Shown: piece by piece, positions 18,573-31,362 of the stretch | Layout of the letters: each line of letters starts with the position of its first letter | How positions within the stretch are numbered: position 1 is the stretch's first letter | Source of the DNA: Nakamurella flavida | GTDB taxonomy: Bacteria; Actinomycetota; Actinomycetes; Mycobacteriales; Nakamurellaceae | DNA: 64,000 bases | Assembly (NCBI RefSeq): GCF_030811475.1 | Contig: NZ_JAUSQV010000001.1 | Coordinates: forward strand, 1,573,501 to 1,637,500 | Direction: 5' to 3' | Notes under the pieces: model-generated | The model's database searches: none | Seen by the model: the letters and a program-made list of their open reading frames with translations, nothing else | What the model was told of the DNA's origin: nothing | Made by a program: the position numbers and the translations under genes

Positions 18573-19943
18573 ATGAACCAGACCCCTGGCAGCCCCGCCG
18601 GCCCTGCGGCGGATTCCCGGTCGGCCCAGCCGGCCGGCACCTGGTGGGCCCAGCGCCCTCGGCGTTCGGCCACCGACCGCAAGATCGCCGGCGTCGCCGG
18701 CGGGCTGGGCCGCGCCCTGGGCGTCGACCCCGTCGTCATCCGGGTCGCCTTCGTGGTGCTCACGGTGTTCGGCGGGTTCGGCGGGTTGCTGTACCTGCTG
18801 GGCTGGCTGCTGCTGCCCGGCGACGGCGACGAGGTGTCCGCGGCCGAGTCCCTGCTCGGGCGCGGGCAGTCCTCGGTGCCCCCGGTCCTGGCGGTGGGCC
18901 TAGGGGTGCTCCTGGCCGTCTCGACGGTCTCCACCTTCTCTTGGGGGACGCCGGTGCCGCTCGTCGTCATCGGGGTGGTGATCGTGCTGCTGGCCCGTCG
19001 CCGGTCGGCCGGATGCACCAAGCACGGTGGTCGCGGCGGCACCCCGCCCTGGGCCGCGGACCTGCAGACGCAGGCCCGGACCTGGGGCCAGCAGGCGCAG
19101 GACTGGACGGCCCGGCAGCCCTGGGCCACCGAGCAGCCGGCCCCCCGGGGCCCGGACACGACCGGGCCCGGCAGCCCGCGGTCGCCGTTCACCGATCCGC
19201 CGCTCTGGGACCAAGCCGACACCACCCGACCGGACGACGGCCCGCCGGCGCCGCCCGCATGGGATCCGCTGGGCGCCGCGCCCTTCGCGTGGGACCTGCC
19301 CGAGCCCGGACCCGCACCCGCACCCGCCGCCGAGCGGCGCGCCGACCAGGGTGCGCTGGCCGCCATCACCCTCGGTCTCGCCCTGCTCGCCGGCGCCGGC
19401 GCCACCATCGGGGTGTACGCCGGGTGGTGGGCGTTGAGCTGGGCCGCGGTGATGGCCGTGCCGCTCACCGTCGTCGCGCTCGGCCTGTTCGTCGGCGCGT
19501 TCCGCGGCCAGGGCCGATCCCTGGTCGGCACCGGGGTGTTCCTGTCGATCGCCACGGTGGGTCTGGCCCTGACCGGTGTCACCGGCACCGACGGGTTCGG
19601 CGAACAGCGGTGGACGCCCACCTCGGTCGAGCAGTTGGAGTCGAGCTACGTGATGAACGGCGGCCAGGGAGTGCTCGACCTGCGCGGGCTCACCGTGCCG
19701 GCCGGGACCGACCGGGACGTCTCGGTGACCGTCCGCGCCGGCCAGGCCCAGGTGCTGCTGCCGGCCGGGATGAACGTGGACGGCACCTGCCATGCGAACG
19801 CCGGGTCCACCGACTGCCTCGAGCAGACCCGGGACGGGTTGAACTCGACGAGCGAATTCGCCTCCACCCCGAGCCCGGACCAGGGCACCCTGCACCTGAC
19901 CGTCGAGGTCGGCACGGGCGAGGCGCAGGTGCGTCGTGGCTGA
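18573..19943 (+). CDS. PspC-domain membrane protein
   Basis: A 456-residue protein starting at ATG 18573. Residues about 32-95 form a PspC domain (DRKIAGVAGGLGRALGVDPVV, then a membrane span ending in LLYLLGWLLLPGD). Another membrane segment follows at about 108-140, then a 110-residue Pro/Trp/Asp-rich cytoplasmic linker, three membrane spans (about 262-330) and a C-terminal extracellular domain (about 340-456) with beta-strand character similar to the cell-wall-active/LiaF-like C-terminal domain. It is divergent from the PspC-domain kinase with 112 bases between, a standard actinobacterial arrangement for envelope-stress sensing. It overlaps the next small gene by 8 bases. Confidence 0.88.
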   Translation: MNQTPGSPAGPAADSRSAQPAGTWWAQRPRRSATDRKIAGVAGGLGRALGVDPVVIRVAFVVLTVFGGFGGLLYLLGWLLLPGDGDEVSAAESLLGRGQSSVPPVLAVGLGVLLAVSTVSTFSWGTPVPLVVIGVVIVLLARRRSAGCTKHGGRGGTPPWAADLQTQARTWGQQAQDWTARQPWATEQPAPRGPDTTGPGSPRSPFTDPPLWDQADTTRPDDGPPAPPAWDPLGAAPFAWDLPEPGPAPAPAAERRADQGALAAITLGLALLAGAGATIGVYAGWWALSWAAVMAVPLTVVALGLFVGAFRGQGRSLVGTGVFLSIATVGLALTGVTGTDGFGEQRWTPTSVEQLESSYVMNGGQGVLDLRGLTVPAGTDRDVSVTVRAGQAQVLLPAGMNVDGTCHANAGSTDCLEQTRDGLNSTSEFASTPSPDQGTLHLTVEVGTGEAQVRRG

Positions 19944-20136
19944 GCCGGCCCGCCGTCAGGTCAGCGTCGGCGCGCTGCTCGCCGCCCTGATCTTCCTGGC
20001 CGTCGCGTCCGTCGGATTCAGCGGCGACCCCTGGTGGCTCTTCCAGTCGGCCACCAAGTGGATCATCGCCGGGGTGGCCGCCCTGGTCGGGGTGGGTCTG
20101 CTGGTCAGCTCGCTGCCGAGCCGGCGCCGCGGCTGA
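19936..20136 (+). CDS. Small membrane protein downstream of PspC gene
   Basis: A 66-residue protein with two hydrophobic segments (about 10-28 and 38-58) and a basic C terminus. The GTG at 19936 overlaps the PspC gene's stop by 8 bases, implying translational coupling. No recognised domain; the link to PspC signalling is inferred from the overlap only. Confidence 0.75.
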   Translation: MAEPARRQVSVGALLAALIFLAVASVGFSGDPWWLFQSATKWIIAGVAALVGVGLLVSSLPSRRRG

Positions 20137-20190
20137 GCACCACGCGGCAGATTCGGTGCGGCGCGGCCTGCGGGACGCGCCGCACCGGCA

Positions 20191-23018
<2,828 letters not shown>

Positions 23019-23179
23019 GGCGGGCCTTTCGTCAGGGAAACACCAGGGACAGCGGCGGGGGAACGGCCGGACCCGGGCACCGCGGCACCCCCGGACGCCT
23101 CCGCTGGACGGGAGGCAGTCTACGTCCGGGCATCGCCACCTCCCCGCCCGGCGACCCACCGCGCACCTACCCTGACCGG

Positions 23180-23446
23180 ATGACCGTGCTGATCGACCCG
23201 CCGCTCTGGCCCGCCCACGGGCGGCGCTGGTCGCACCTGGTCAGCGACGCGTCCCTGGCCGAGCTGCACGCCTTCGCCGCCGCCTGCGGAGTGCCCGAAC
23301 GGGGCTTCGACCACGACCACTACGACGTCCCCGACGGGCGGTACGCCGATCTCGTCGCGGCGGGCGCCGTGCCGGTGGACTCCCGGGAGCTGGTCCGCCG
23401 CCTCACCGCGGGCGGCCTGCGCCGGCCCCGGCGCGACCGACGCTGA
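23180..23446 (+). CDS. DUF4031 domain protein
   Basis: An 88-residue soluble protein. [19 protein letters not shown] at the N terminus and [19 protein letters not shown] in the middle are typical of the DUF4031 family, small proteins of unknown activity common in actinobacteria. Conserved His and Asp residues (WSHLVSD, FDHDHYD) suggest metal binding or nucleic-acid work, but this is inference. It is divergent from guaA and 59 bases upstream of corA, possibly cotranscribed with it. Confidence 0.85.
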   Translation: MTVLIDPPLWPAHGRRWSHLVSDASLAELHAFAAACGVPERGFDHDHYDVPDGRYADLVAAGAVPVDSRELVRRLTAGGLRRPRRDRR

Positions 23447-23505
23447 GCGCGGGACCCGCGGCCCCGGCGCGACGGATCCGCCCGGAACAGGCGCACGATG
23501 ATCCG

Positions 23506-24630
23506 GTGAGCACCTCCCAGACCGACCATCTCCCGGCGGATCCAGCCGCAGCCGACGACCCCGACGCGTTCATCACCTCCGCGCGGGTCTGGCGGGACGG
23601 ACGGATGGTGGCCCGGCACCCCACCCGCGCCGATCTGGAGCAGGCCCTGCACGATCCGTCGACCAGCGCCTGGTGGTGCCTGCCCCCGGGTGAGGGCGAG
23701 GGGCTGACCCGGACGTCGCGTCGTCTCGGCCTGGACGCGCTGGCCGTGGAGGACCTGCTGGACCCGGGGGAATCGCCCAAGCTGGACCGGATCGGACACA
23801 GCCTCGTGGTCATCGCGGCCACCGCGGGCTACGACACCGACCAGGACGACCTGGTGCGCGGGAAGGTCTCGGTGCTGCTGGACCACCAGGTGCTCGTGCT
23901 CATCGCCGACTCCCCGGCTCGCGAACGGCTCACCGCGCGCCTGGACGCCGCCGAGGACGAGGTGCTCGCCGGGGGCATCGCCGCCGCCCTCCACCTGGTC
24001 TGCGACGAGGTGGTCGACAGCTACACCGCGACGGTGGAGACCCTGCAGACCCGGGTGGACGCCCTGTCCGAGTCGCTGTTCGACGACCGTCCGCTGCGCC
24101 GCCAGCAGCAGCTGCAGGCGTTCCGGATGCGCCGCGCCCTCTCGCAGCTGCGCCGGGTCGTCGCCCCCGTCCGGGACATCACCGCCGCCCTGGCCGGGGC
24201 CGCCGCCGTTCCCGACCCGCCCGCCGCGGGGCGCGACGCGGACGCGACCGGCCGGGAGGCCACCGGCAGCCGCGGGGACAGCCAGGACCTGGCCGGACGG
24301 CTGCTGGACGCGAGCACCGCCCGCCGGTTCGCCGACGTCGCCGATCACGCGGCGCACGCCCTGCAGGCCACCGACGGCCTGCGCGAGGTGCTGTCGTCCG
24401 CGTTCGAGACCAACCTGGCCCTCGCCGACGTCCACCTCAACGTGGTGATGAAAAAGCTGTCGTCGTGGGCGGCCATCATCGCCGTCCCCACCCTGGTCAC
24501 CGGCTTCATGGGGATGAACGTCCCCTACCCCGGCAACGGCACCTGGTGGGGGTTCGTCGTGTCCGCCGTGGTGATGGTCGCGCTGGTACTCGGCCTGTAC
24601 GTCGGGTTCAAGCGGTCCGACTGGCTCTGA
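23506..24630 (+). CDS. corA: CorA-family magnesium/divalent cation channel
   Basis: A 374-residue protein with a large cytoplasmic funnel domain (1-310), long helices at about 185-310, and two C-terminal membrane helices (about 318-338 and 347-367). The pore-mouth signature Gly-Met-Asn is at 336-338 (FMGMNVPYPG), followed by a periplasmic loop and a basic end KRSDWL. An insertion rich in Ala, Gly, Asp and Arg at about 235-265 interrupts the helical stalk and is longer than in typical members. GTG start at 23506. Convergent with guaB3, only 12 bases apart, without a terminator I can see. Confidence 0.93.
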   Translation: MSTSQTDHLPADPAAADDPDAFITSARVWRDGRMVARHPTRADLEQALHDPSTSAWWCLPPGEGEGLTRTSRRLGLDALAVEDLLDPGESPKLDRIGHSLVVIAATAGYDTDQDDLVRGKVSVLLDHQVLVLIADSPARERLTARLDAAEDEVLAGGIAAALHLVCDEVVDSYTATVETLQTRVDALSESLFDDRPLRRQQQLQAFRMRRALSQLRRVVAPVRDITAALAGAAAVPDPPAAGRDADATGREATGSRGDSQDLAGRLLDASTARRFADVADHAAHALQATDGLREVLSSAFETNLALADVHLNVVMKKLSSWAAIIAVPTLVTGFMGMNVPYPGNGTWWGFVVSAVVMVALVLGLYVGFKRSDWL

Positions 24631-24642
24631 CGGGCCGACGGG

Positions 24643-25773
24643 TCAGTGGCGGACGGTCAACCCGACGCGCTGGAAATCCTTGAGGGTGGAGTACCCGGCC
24701 TTGGCCATGGCCCGGCGCAGCGCGCCGAACAGGTTGCTGCGGCCGTCCGCGCCGGTGGCCGGGCCCAGCAGCAGCTGCTCCAGGGAGATGTCGGCCGGGC
24801 CGACCGGGGTGGCGAAGCCGCGCGGCAGGACGGGGTGGGCGGCGGTGGTCGGCCAGAACCAGCCATCGGCCGGGGCGCCCTGCGCGGTGGCCAGCGGCTC
24901 GCCGATCATCACCGCGTCGGCGCCGCACGCGATGGCCTTGGCCACGTCCGCGCTGGTGTCGATGTCACCGGCCGCGATGACCTGGACGTAGCGCCCGCCG
25001 GTCTCGTCGAGGTAGGAGCGGCGGGCCGCGGCGGCGTCGGCGATGGCCGTGGCCATCGGCACCGAGATGCCCAGCACCGCATCGGTCGTCGAGGTCTGCC
25101 CGGCCCCGGTGCCGACGATGACGCCGGCCGCACCGGTGCGCATCAGGTGGGTGGCGGTCTGGTAGTTGGTGCAGCCGCCGACGATGACGGGGACCTCGAG
25201 GTCGGCGATGAACGACTTCAGGTTGAGCGGCTCACCGTTGCGCTGCACGTGCTCGGCCGAGACGATCGTGCCCTGGATGATCAGCAGCTCGACGCCGGCG
25301 GCGATCGCCGTGGCGGCCAGACCGGCGGAGTTCTGCGGGGAGAGCCGCACGGCGACGGTGCCGCCGCCGGCCCGGATCTCGCCGATCGACCGGGTCAGCA
25401 GCTCGGGGTCGACCGGGCGGGAGTACGCCTTCTGCAGGGCCGCGATGATCTCGTCCGGGTCCTGCGCGGCCATGCCGACCGCGACCAGCTCGTCGATGAC
25501 GGCCTGCGGGTCCTCGTAGCGTGACCACAGGCCCTCGCCGTCCAGCACACCCAGCCCGCCGAGCCTGCCGACCTCGGTGGCCACCGCCGGGGACACGACG
25601 GCGTCGCTGGCCCGGGTCAGCATGGGGATCTCGAACCGGTAGGCGTCGACCTGCCAGGCGGTGGAGACCTCGGAGGACGACCGGGTCCGCCGGGACGGGA
25701 CGATCGCGATGTCGTCCAGCGCGTAGGCCCTGCGGGCCTCCCGACCCATGCCGATCTCGACCCTGTCCGACAC
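24643..25773 (-). CDS. guaB3: GuaB3-family IMP dehydrogenase-related protein
   Basis: A 376-residue TIM-barrel protein with no CBS domains, the size and place (directly downstream of guaB) of Rv3410c and its Streptomyces counterpart. The phosphate-binding part is recognisable (VIVGGCTNYQTATHLM, IACGADAVMIGEPLA). The loop that in true IMP dehydrogenases reads GSICTT is here GTGAGQTSTT (221-230) and has no cysteine. Cyanobacterial GuaB3 has been reported to act as an IMP dehydrogenase; whether the actinobacterial form is catalytic is not settled, and the lost Cys argues against the usual mechanism. Start ATG at 25773; the 115-base gap to guaB permits cotranscription. Confidence 0.92.
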   Translation of the reverse strand: MSDRVEIGMGREARRAYALDDIAIVPSRRTRSSSEVSTAWQVDAYRFEIPMLTRASDAVVSPAVATEVGRLGGLGVLDGEGLWSRYEDPQAVIDELVAVGMAAQDPDEIIAALQKAYSRPVDPELLTRSIGEIRAGGGTVAVRLSPQNSAGLAATAIAAGVELLIIQGTIVSAEHVQRNGEPLNLKSFIADLEVPVIVGGCTNYQTATHLMRTGAAGVIVGTGAGQTSTTDAVLGISVPMATAIADAAAARRSYLDETGGRYVQVIAAGDIDTSADVAKAIACGADAVMIGEPLATAQGAPADGWFWPTTAAHPVLPRGFATPVGPADISLEQLLLGPATGADGRSNLFGALRRAMAKAGYSTLKDFQRVGLTVRH

Positions 25774-25888
25774 GCTGGCTCCTCGCCGTCACGGGCACGC
25801 TGCGGCCCGGGCCACCGGACGCGGCCGGGCACGATGCTATCCGGGCCGGGACCCCGGGACCGACCGCTGCGCCGGCCCCGGCCGGTGA

Positions 25889-27637
<1,749 letters not shown>

Positions 27638-28816
27638 TCAGCCGGCGGTGGTGGTCCCCGTCGCCGCGGTCGTGACGGATTCCTGCTGCTGTCCGTCGAT
27701 CACGGCACCGGGGACCTCCCCCGGGTCGGGGGTCGTGGTCGTGGTCGTGTCGGTGGTGGTCGGAGTGGTGGGCGTGGTGGGAGTGGTCGGGGTGGCCTCG
27801 ACCGGCGGGGTGACCTCCGTCGGGACGACTGGCGTCGTCGGCACCTCGGGAGTGACCTCCACCGGGGGGACCGGGGTCGGCTCCACGGGCAGCACCGGTT
27901 CCACCGGCGGGGTCGTCACGACAGGCGGCGGCGGAAGCAGCGGCGGCGTGACCACCTCGACGGACGAGGTCGGGTCGACGATGGACAGGAACGGGTCCGC
28001 GACGACCGGCGGCGCGACCCGGGCGGGGGTGGTGGGCGCCTGGGTGGCGACGGGTACCTCCGGATCGGGGACGAACGGGGCGACGGCCTCCGACGGCACC
28101 TGGACGATCGGCGGCGCCGAGCCGCGGGTGCTCGACGGGGTCGACGCCGAAGCACTCGTCCGGCCGGAGGACGCCGCCGACCGGATCGACTCGGCGGACG
28201 AGGACGCCGCGGACGACTGCTGGCTGTCCTCGGACTGGCTCTTCACCGTGTCCCAGAGGGCTTGCACGTCCGCCGGGTTGTCGACCGGCTTGACCTGGCT
28301 GAGGGCCGCCTGCGCCTCCTGCAGCTTGAGCTCCGCGACATCGGGGCTGCCCGCCTCGAGGGCGGCCTTGGCCTCGGTCAGCTTCGCCTTGGCCTCGTTG
28401 CGGGCGTCCACGGACTCGGCGCGGTCCTGCCAGATGACCGAGGCGATCCCCCACAGCGGGGAGTTCTCGGTGGCCGTCCGGGTGAAGAGGACGGCCGAGC
28501 CCAGCAGCAGGGCCACGATGGCGACGGATGCCGCCAGCACCGGGCGCAGCGCCCGGGCGGGCTTGGGGGTCACCACGGCGGACAGCGCCGCGGCGGCAGC
28601 CCGACCCGACGGCGGGGCCGGGAGCGGTCGGGCCGTCATCTCGGTGCGCCAGGACCGGAAGAGTTCGGGCAGCGGATCGTCGGCGCCGACGGCGCCGAGG
28701 CCGGCACTGCCGTGGCCGGCAGCGAGGCTGTCCAACAGCTCGTCGTCGGCGAAGACCGACGCGAGATCGACCAGCGGCTGGTCGGGGCGGCGGCCGCGGG
28801 GGCGGCGTGGCGTCAT
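27638..28816 (-). CDS. rsdA: RsdA-like anti-sigma-D factor
   Basis: Membrane-anchored inhibitor of SigD. ATG at 28816 overlaps the sigD stop as ATGA. The 392-residue protein has a cytoplasmic N-terminal part with the sigma-binding pattern LVDLASVFADDELLDSLAAG (14-33), a single membrane helix at about 92-112, and a long extracytoplasmic part. The latter has a helical, possibly coiled segment (RNEAKAKLTEAKAALEAG) and ends in about 170 residues rich in Pro, Thr, Val and Ser, including TPTTPTTPT repeats near the C terminus. In M. tuberculosis (Rv3413c) the factor is controlled by ClpXP-dependent degradation; the same is plausible here. Length and tail vary in this family. Confidence 0.88.
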   Translation of the reverse strand: MTPRRPRGRRPDQPLVDLASVFADDELLDSLAAGHGSAGLGAVGADDPLPELFRSWRTEMTARPLPAPPSGRAAAAALSAVVTPKPARALRPVLAASVAIVALLLGSAVLFTRTATENSPLWGIASVIWQDRAESVDARNEAKAKLTEAKAALEAGSPDVAELKLQEAQAALSQVKPVDNPADVQALWDTVKSQSEDSQQSSAASSSAESIRSAASSGRTSASASTPSSTRGSAPPIVQVPSEAVAPFVPDPEVPVATQAPTTPARVAPPVVADPFLSIVDPTSSVEVVTPPLLPPPPVVTTPPVEPVLPVEPTPVPPVEVTPEVPTTPVVPTEVTPPVEATPTTPTTPTTPTTTDTTTTTTPDPGEVPGAVIDGQQQESVTTAATGTTTAG

Positions 28817-29415
28817 AGGAGTTGCTCCGACCAGCCGGCATCGCCGGCCATCAAGGTGCGGAGCTTGGCCAGGCCGCGGTGCTGCGCGACCCGGACCGCT
28901 CCGGCGGTCATGCCCAGGGCCTCGGCCGTCTGCTCGGCGCTCAGCCCGACGCCGACGCGCAGGCGCAGGATCTCCCGCTGCACCTCGGGCAGGTGGCCCA
29001 GCAGGTCGAGAACGGTGCGGGAGACCGACCCCTGGACGGCGAGCTGCTCGGGATTCCAGTCCGGGGAGATGGTCTCGGGGACCTCGGCCACCAGGTGCGA
29101 CCGGGAGCGTCCGGCGGCGCGGTGGGCGTCGGCGACCTTGTGCGAGCAGATGCCGTACACGAAGGCGAGGAAGGGGCGGCCCTCCCGACGGTAGGAGGGC
29201 AGAGCCGTGATGACGGCCATGCACACCTCCTGGGCGATGTCGTCCGGGGTCACCGATGAGCGATGGCCCGCGGACAGTCGGGAACGGCAGTAGCGGACGA
29301 CGATGGGGTGGATCCGGGCCAGGACGATGTCCAGTGCCCGGCTGTCCCCCGAGATCGCTCGATCGACCTGTCTGTCCAGGTCATCGCGATCGTCGACGTC
29401 AACTGTCTGCTTCAT
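28813..29415 (-). CDS. sigD: RNA polymerase sigma-D factor, ECF-like
   Basis: A 200-residue sigma factor with region 2 at about 22-105 (VTPDDIAQEVCMAVITALPSY, then FVYGICSHKVADAHR) and region 4 at about 135-190 (HLPEVQREILRLR, then the HTH AEQTAEALGMTAGAVRVAQHRG). I choose ATG 29415 (MKQTVDV) downstream of GGGGGA; an in-frame ATG at 29466 would add 17 residues without a ribosome site. It is directly followed by rsdA. The neighbourhood guaB-rsdA-sigD-bldM-whiB matches Streptomyces and in part Mycobacterium, which supports orthology with SigD. Confidence 0.92.
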   Translation of the reverse strand: MKQTVDVDDRDDLDRQVDRAISGDSRALDIVLARIHPIVVRYCRSRLSAGHRSSVTPDDIAQEVCMAVITALPSYRREGRPFLAFVYGICSHKVADAHRAAGRSRSHLVAEVPETISPDWNPEQLAVQGSVSRTVLDLLGHLPEVQREILRLRVGVGLSAEQTAEALGMTAGAVRVAQHRGLAKLRTLMAGDAGWSEQLL

Positions 29416-29882
29416 CGCGGTCGGCGGTCCCCCTGTTACACGCGGTGACGAATTTGTTTCCGCCATCAGTCGGTCGAACCGCCGCCACCGCATCCCCGCC
29501 GCAGACCCCGGTCTTTCGTGGCGCTGATCGTACCGACCGTCACCCGAAACGCACCTGATCTGGACGCCGTCGTGGTTCAGGCCACTCCGGATTCACCACA
29601 CCGCGGACTCCCCCTCCCCCGATCGCGTCAGCCGCAGACTCGATCAGGGCTTTCGTCACCTGACCGGCCGACACCGGAACGGACCATCGCCACCCGAGTG
29701 GCGTTCGTCACGGGCGACCGGGTCCCGGCTCGGCGTGGGGCTCACATCACAGCCGGACGCACCGGTGATCCCGGGGTCTGGCGGCGGTCGCCGAGGACCG
29801 GTGGGATCCGGGTCGGACCGTCGCCGATCCGCGGGCGGTGCGCAGGTCCACGGGGCCGTGCGACCGGGTCGGGCGGACCGGG
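29416..29882. other. Intergenic gap between sigD and the BldM-like gene
   Basis: No gene I can support. It should hold the sigD promoter: the minus strand reads GGAAAC about 15 bases before TGTAAC just ahead of the GGGGGA ribosome site (29440-29465), an ECF-like arrangement that is only suggestive. No convincing terminator for the BldM-like gene. Confidence 0.5.
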
Positions 29883-30479
29883 TCAGGCAACCAGGCCGCG
29901 ACGGAAGCCCAGGGCGACGGCCTGGGCGCGATCGCGGGCGCCGAGCTTGCGGAACAGCCGGCGGGCATGCGTCTTCACGGTGTCCTCGGAGAGGAACAAC
30001 TCGCGGCCGATCTCCCCGTTGGACTGGCCCTGGCTCATCCCGCGGAGCACCTGCAGCTCGCGCTCGGTCAGGGGAGCTTCTCCGTCGACCGCGTCGCGCA
30101 CCGTGGGGATGCGCGGAATCGTCAGGGTGTCGGCCAGGGCCGCGATGATCTCCGGCTGGGTGGCGTCCCAGCGCAGGAAGCCCCGGGCCCCGCAGGCGAT
30201 CGCCGCGGCGATGGAGGCGGTGTCGTCCGGTGACCCGAACACGATGACGACGGCGGACGGGTGGATGGCGAGCAGCCGGCGGGTCGCCTCGATCCCGCTG
30301 GTCAACGCCCGCTGGGTGCCGATGAGGACCACGTCCGCGGACTGTCGCCCGTATCGGGCCAGCAGTTCGTCGCCACCCCCGACACAGTCGATCGCATCGA
30401 CGGAGGGCACCGCACTCATCACCCGGGTCAGACCGTCGCGGGCACTCCGCCGCTCGTCGCAGATCAGCACATTGGTCAT
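29883..30479 (-). CDS. BldM-like atypical response regulator
   Basis: A 198-residue orphan regulator whose C-terminal half is nearly the BldM sequence: LTERELQVLRGMSQGQSNGEIG, FLSEDTVKTHARR and a C-terminal GFRRGLVA. Start ATG 30479 (MTNVLICDERR); the longer frame is spurious. The receiver domain is degenerate: residue 54, the phospho-acceptor Asp of Streptomyces BldM, is Gly (VVLIGTQ), and the conserved Lys is replaced by Trp (FLRWDA). Streptomyces BldM is known to work without phosphorylation, as a homodimer or with WhiI. Here phosphorylation at the normal site is impossible. It is divergent from whiB across 598 bases. Confidence 0.92.
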   Translation of the reverse strand: MTNVLICDERRSARDGLTRVMSAVPSVDAIDCVGGGDELLARYGRQSADVVLIGTQRALTSGIEATRRLLAIHPSAVVIVFGSPDDTASIAAAIACGARGFLRWDATQPEIIAALADTLTIPRIPTVRDAVDGEAPLTERELQVLRGMSQGQSNGEIGRELFLSEDTVKTHARRLFRKLGARDRAQAVALGFRRGLVA

Positions 30480-31077
30480 CTCAGCCCACTTCCTCGGTAC
30501 CGCGTCGAACCTGTCGCGCCTGCTGGTGGGTCGGCCCCTGGTGGGGTCCGACCCGTGACCCGTGCGATCCCGCGAGAAAGGTCTCGATCCCGCTGGTGTT
30601 GTACGGAGTGTAGCCGAATGGTAGCTCTCCGCCACCCGCTGCCGGCAAGATCTTCCCTCCGCGGGCACGGGGCGGGAAACCACGATCTCCGCGGGACCCC
30701 GGGACGCCGTCGGAACCGCGACCGGATCCCACCCGATCCGGCGACCCCATCCTTCGGCGCTCGACCCCCTCATGATTGCGCTGCGCAAGAGTCGAGAAAC
30801 GTACAGTAACTACCCGATATCCGGGGCCCCGAAGATCACCGGAACGGCCCACCGAAGATCCACCGGGACCCTTGCCCACCGTTGCGGGCAGCCCTAGGGT
30901 CGGCAGATCACCACCACCGGGATCAGCGCGGATCCGGTCCGTGGGGATGTCGATGACAGGCGACCCATGATCGTCGGCCCCGGCCGGCGATCGTCCCCGT
31001 GTCGGCCACCCCACGCCGTGCTCCCCCGCGTTCGATCCTCGTCGGTGACGAGCCTGATGATCGAAGAGGGGATCGAC
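30480..31077. other. Divergent regulatory gap between bldM-like and whiB genes
   Basis: 598 bases with no gene I can support. It presumably carries both promoters. Visible elements: a palindrome TTGCGC-T-GCGCAA at 30776-30788, an AT-richer stretch GAAACGTACAGTAACTAC just after it, and CCGATAT further on. The GAAA-N14-CCGATAT pattern recalls the WhiG sigma class but is weak. Confidence 0.5.
30776..30788. promoter_or_regulatory. Palindrome in the bldM-whiB gap, possible operator
   Basis: Perfect inverted repeat TTGCGC-T-GCGCAA about 290 bases upstream of the whiB start and 300 upstream of the bldM-like start. Binding protein unknown; it is the only perfect short palindrome I noticed in the gap. 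Confidence 0.35.
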
Positions 31078-31362
31078 ATGGCGGACACCAGAAGGCTTCC
31101 CGGACCGAACGCGGATCTGTGGGACTGGCAGCTCGACGCGGCCTGCCGGGGCATGGCCAGCTCCTACTTCTTCCACCCCGAGGGAGAGCGCGGTCCGGCC
31201 CGCAGCCGGCGGGAAGCCCAGGCCAAGATCGTCTGTGCGCACTGCCCCGCTCTGCTCCAGTGCCGCGCCCATGCGCTGGAGGTCCACGAGCCGTACGGCA
31301 TCTGGGGTGGGATGTCCGAGAGCGAGCGCACCCAGGCACTCGCGCCGGTCACCACGCACTGA
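31078..31362 (+). CDS. WhiB-family Fe-S transcription factor (WhiD/WhiB3 type)
   Basis: A 94-residue redox-sensitive regulator that binds the primary sigma factor. Start ATG 31078 behind GAAGAGGGG; the frame extends upstream without homology. Four cysteines coordinate the 4Fe-4S cluster: Cys23 (AACRGM), Cys53 and Cys56 (CAHC) and Cys62. The turn GIWGG is at 74-78, followed by a short C-terminal end without the long basic tail of some WhiB proteins. Position next to groEL and the BldM-like gene matches whiD of Streptomyces and whiB3 of M. tuberculosis. Confidence 0.93.
   Translation: MADTRRLPGPNADLWDWQLDAACRGMASSYFFHPEGERGPARSRREAQAKIVCAHCPALLQCRAHALEVHEPYGIWGGMSESERTQALAPVTTH

Noticed and set aside
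18461-19621. Upstream extension of the kinase frame (to 1072 residues)
   Set aside because: It runs antisense through the PspC membrane-protein gene, which has clear domains; the GTG at 18460 is the sensible limit.
23019-23159. N-terminal extension of guaA
   Set aside because: The extra 47 residues are Arg/Cys/Pro-rich and absent from GMP synthases; GTG 23018 has a ribosome site.
30600-30660. tRNA-like TAGCCGAATGGTAGC stretch
   Set aside because: It resembles a D-arm only; no acceptor stem, anticodon arm or T-arm can be formed around it.
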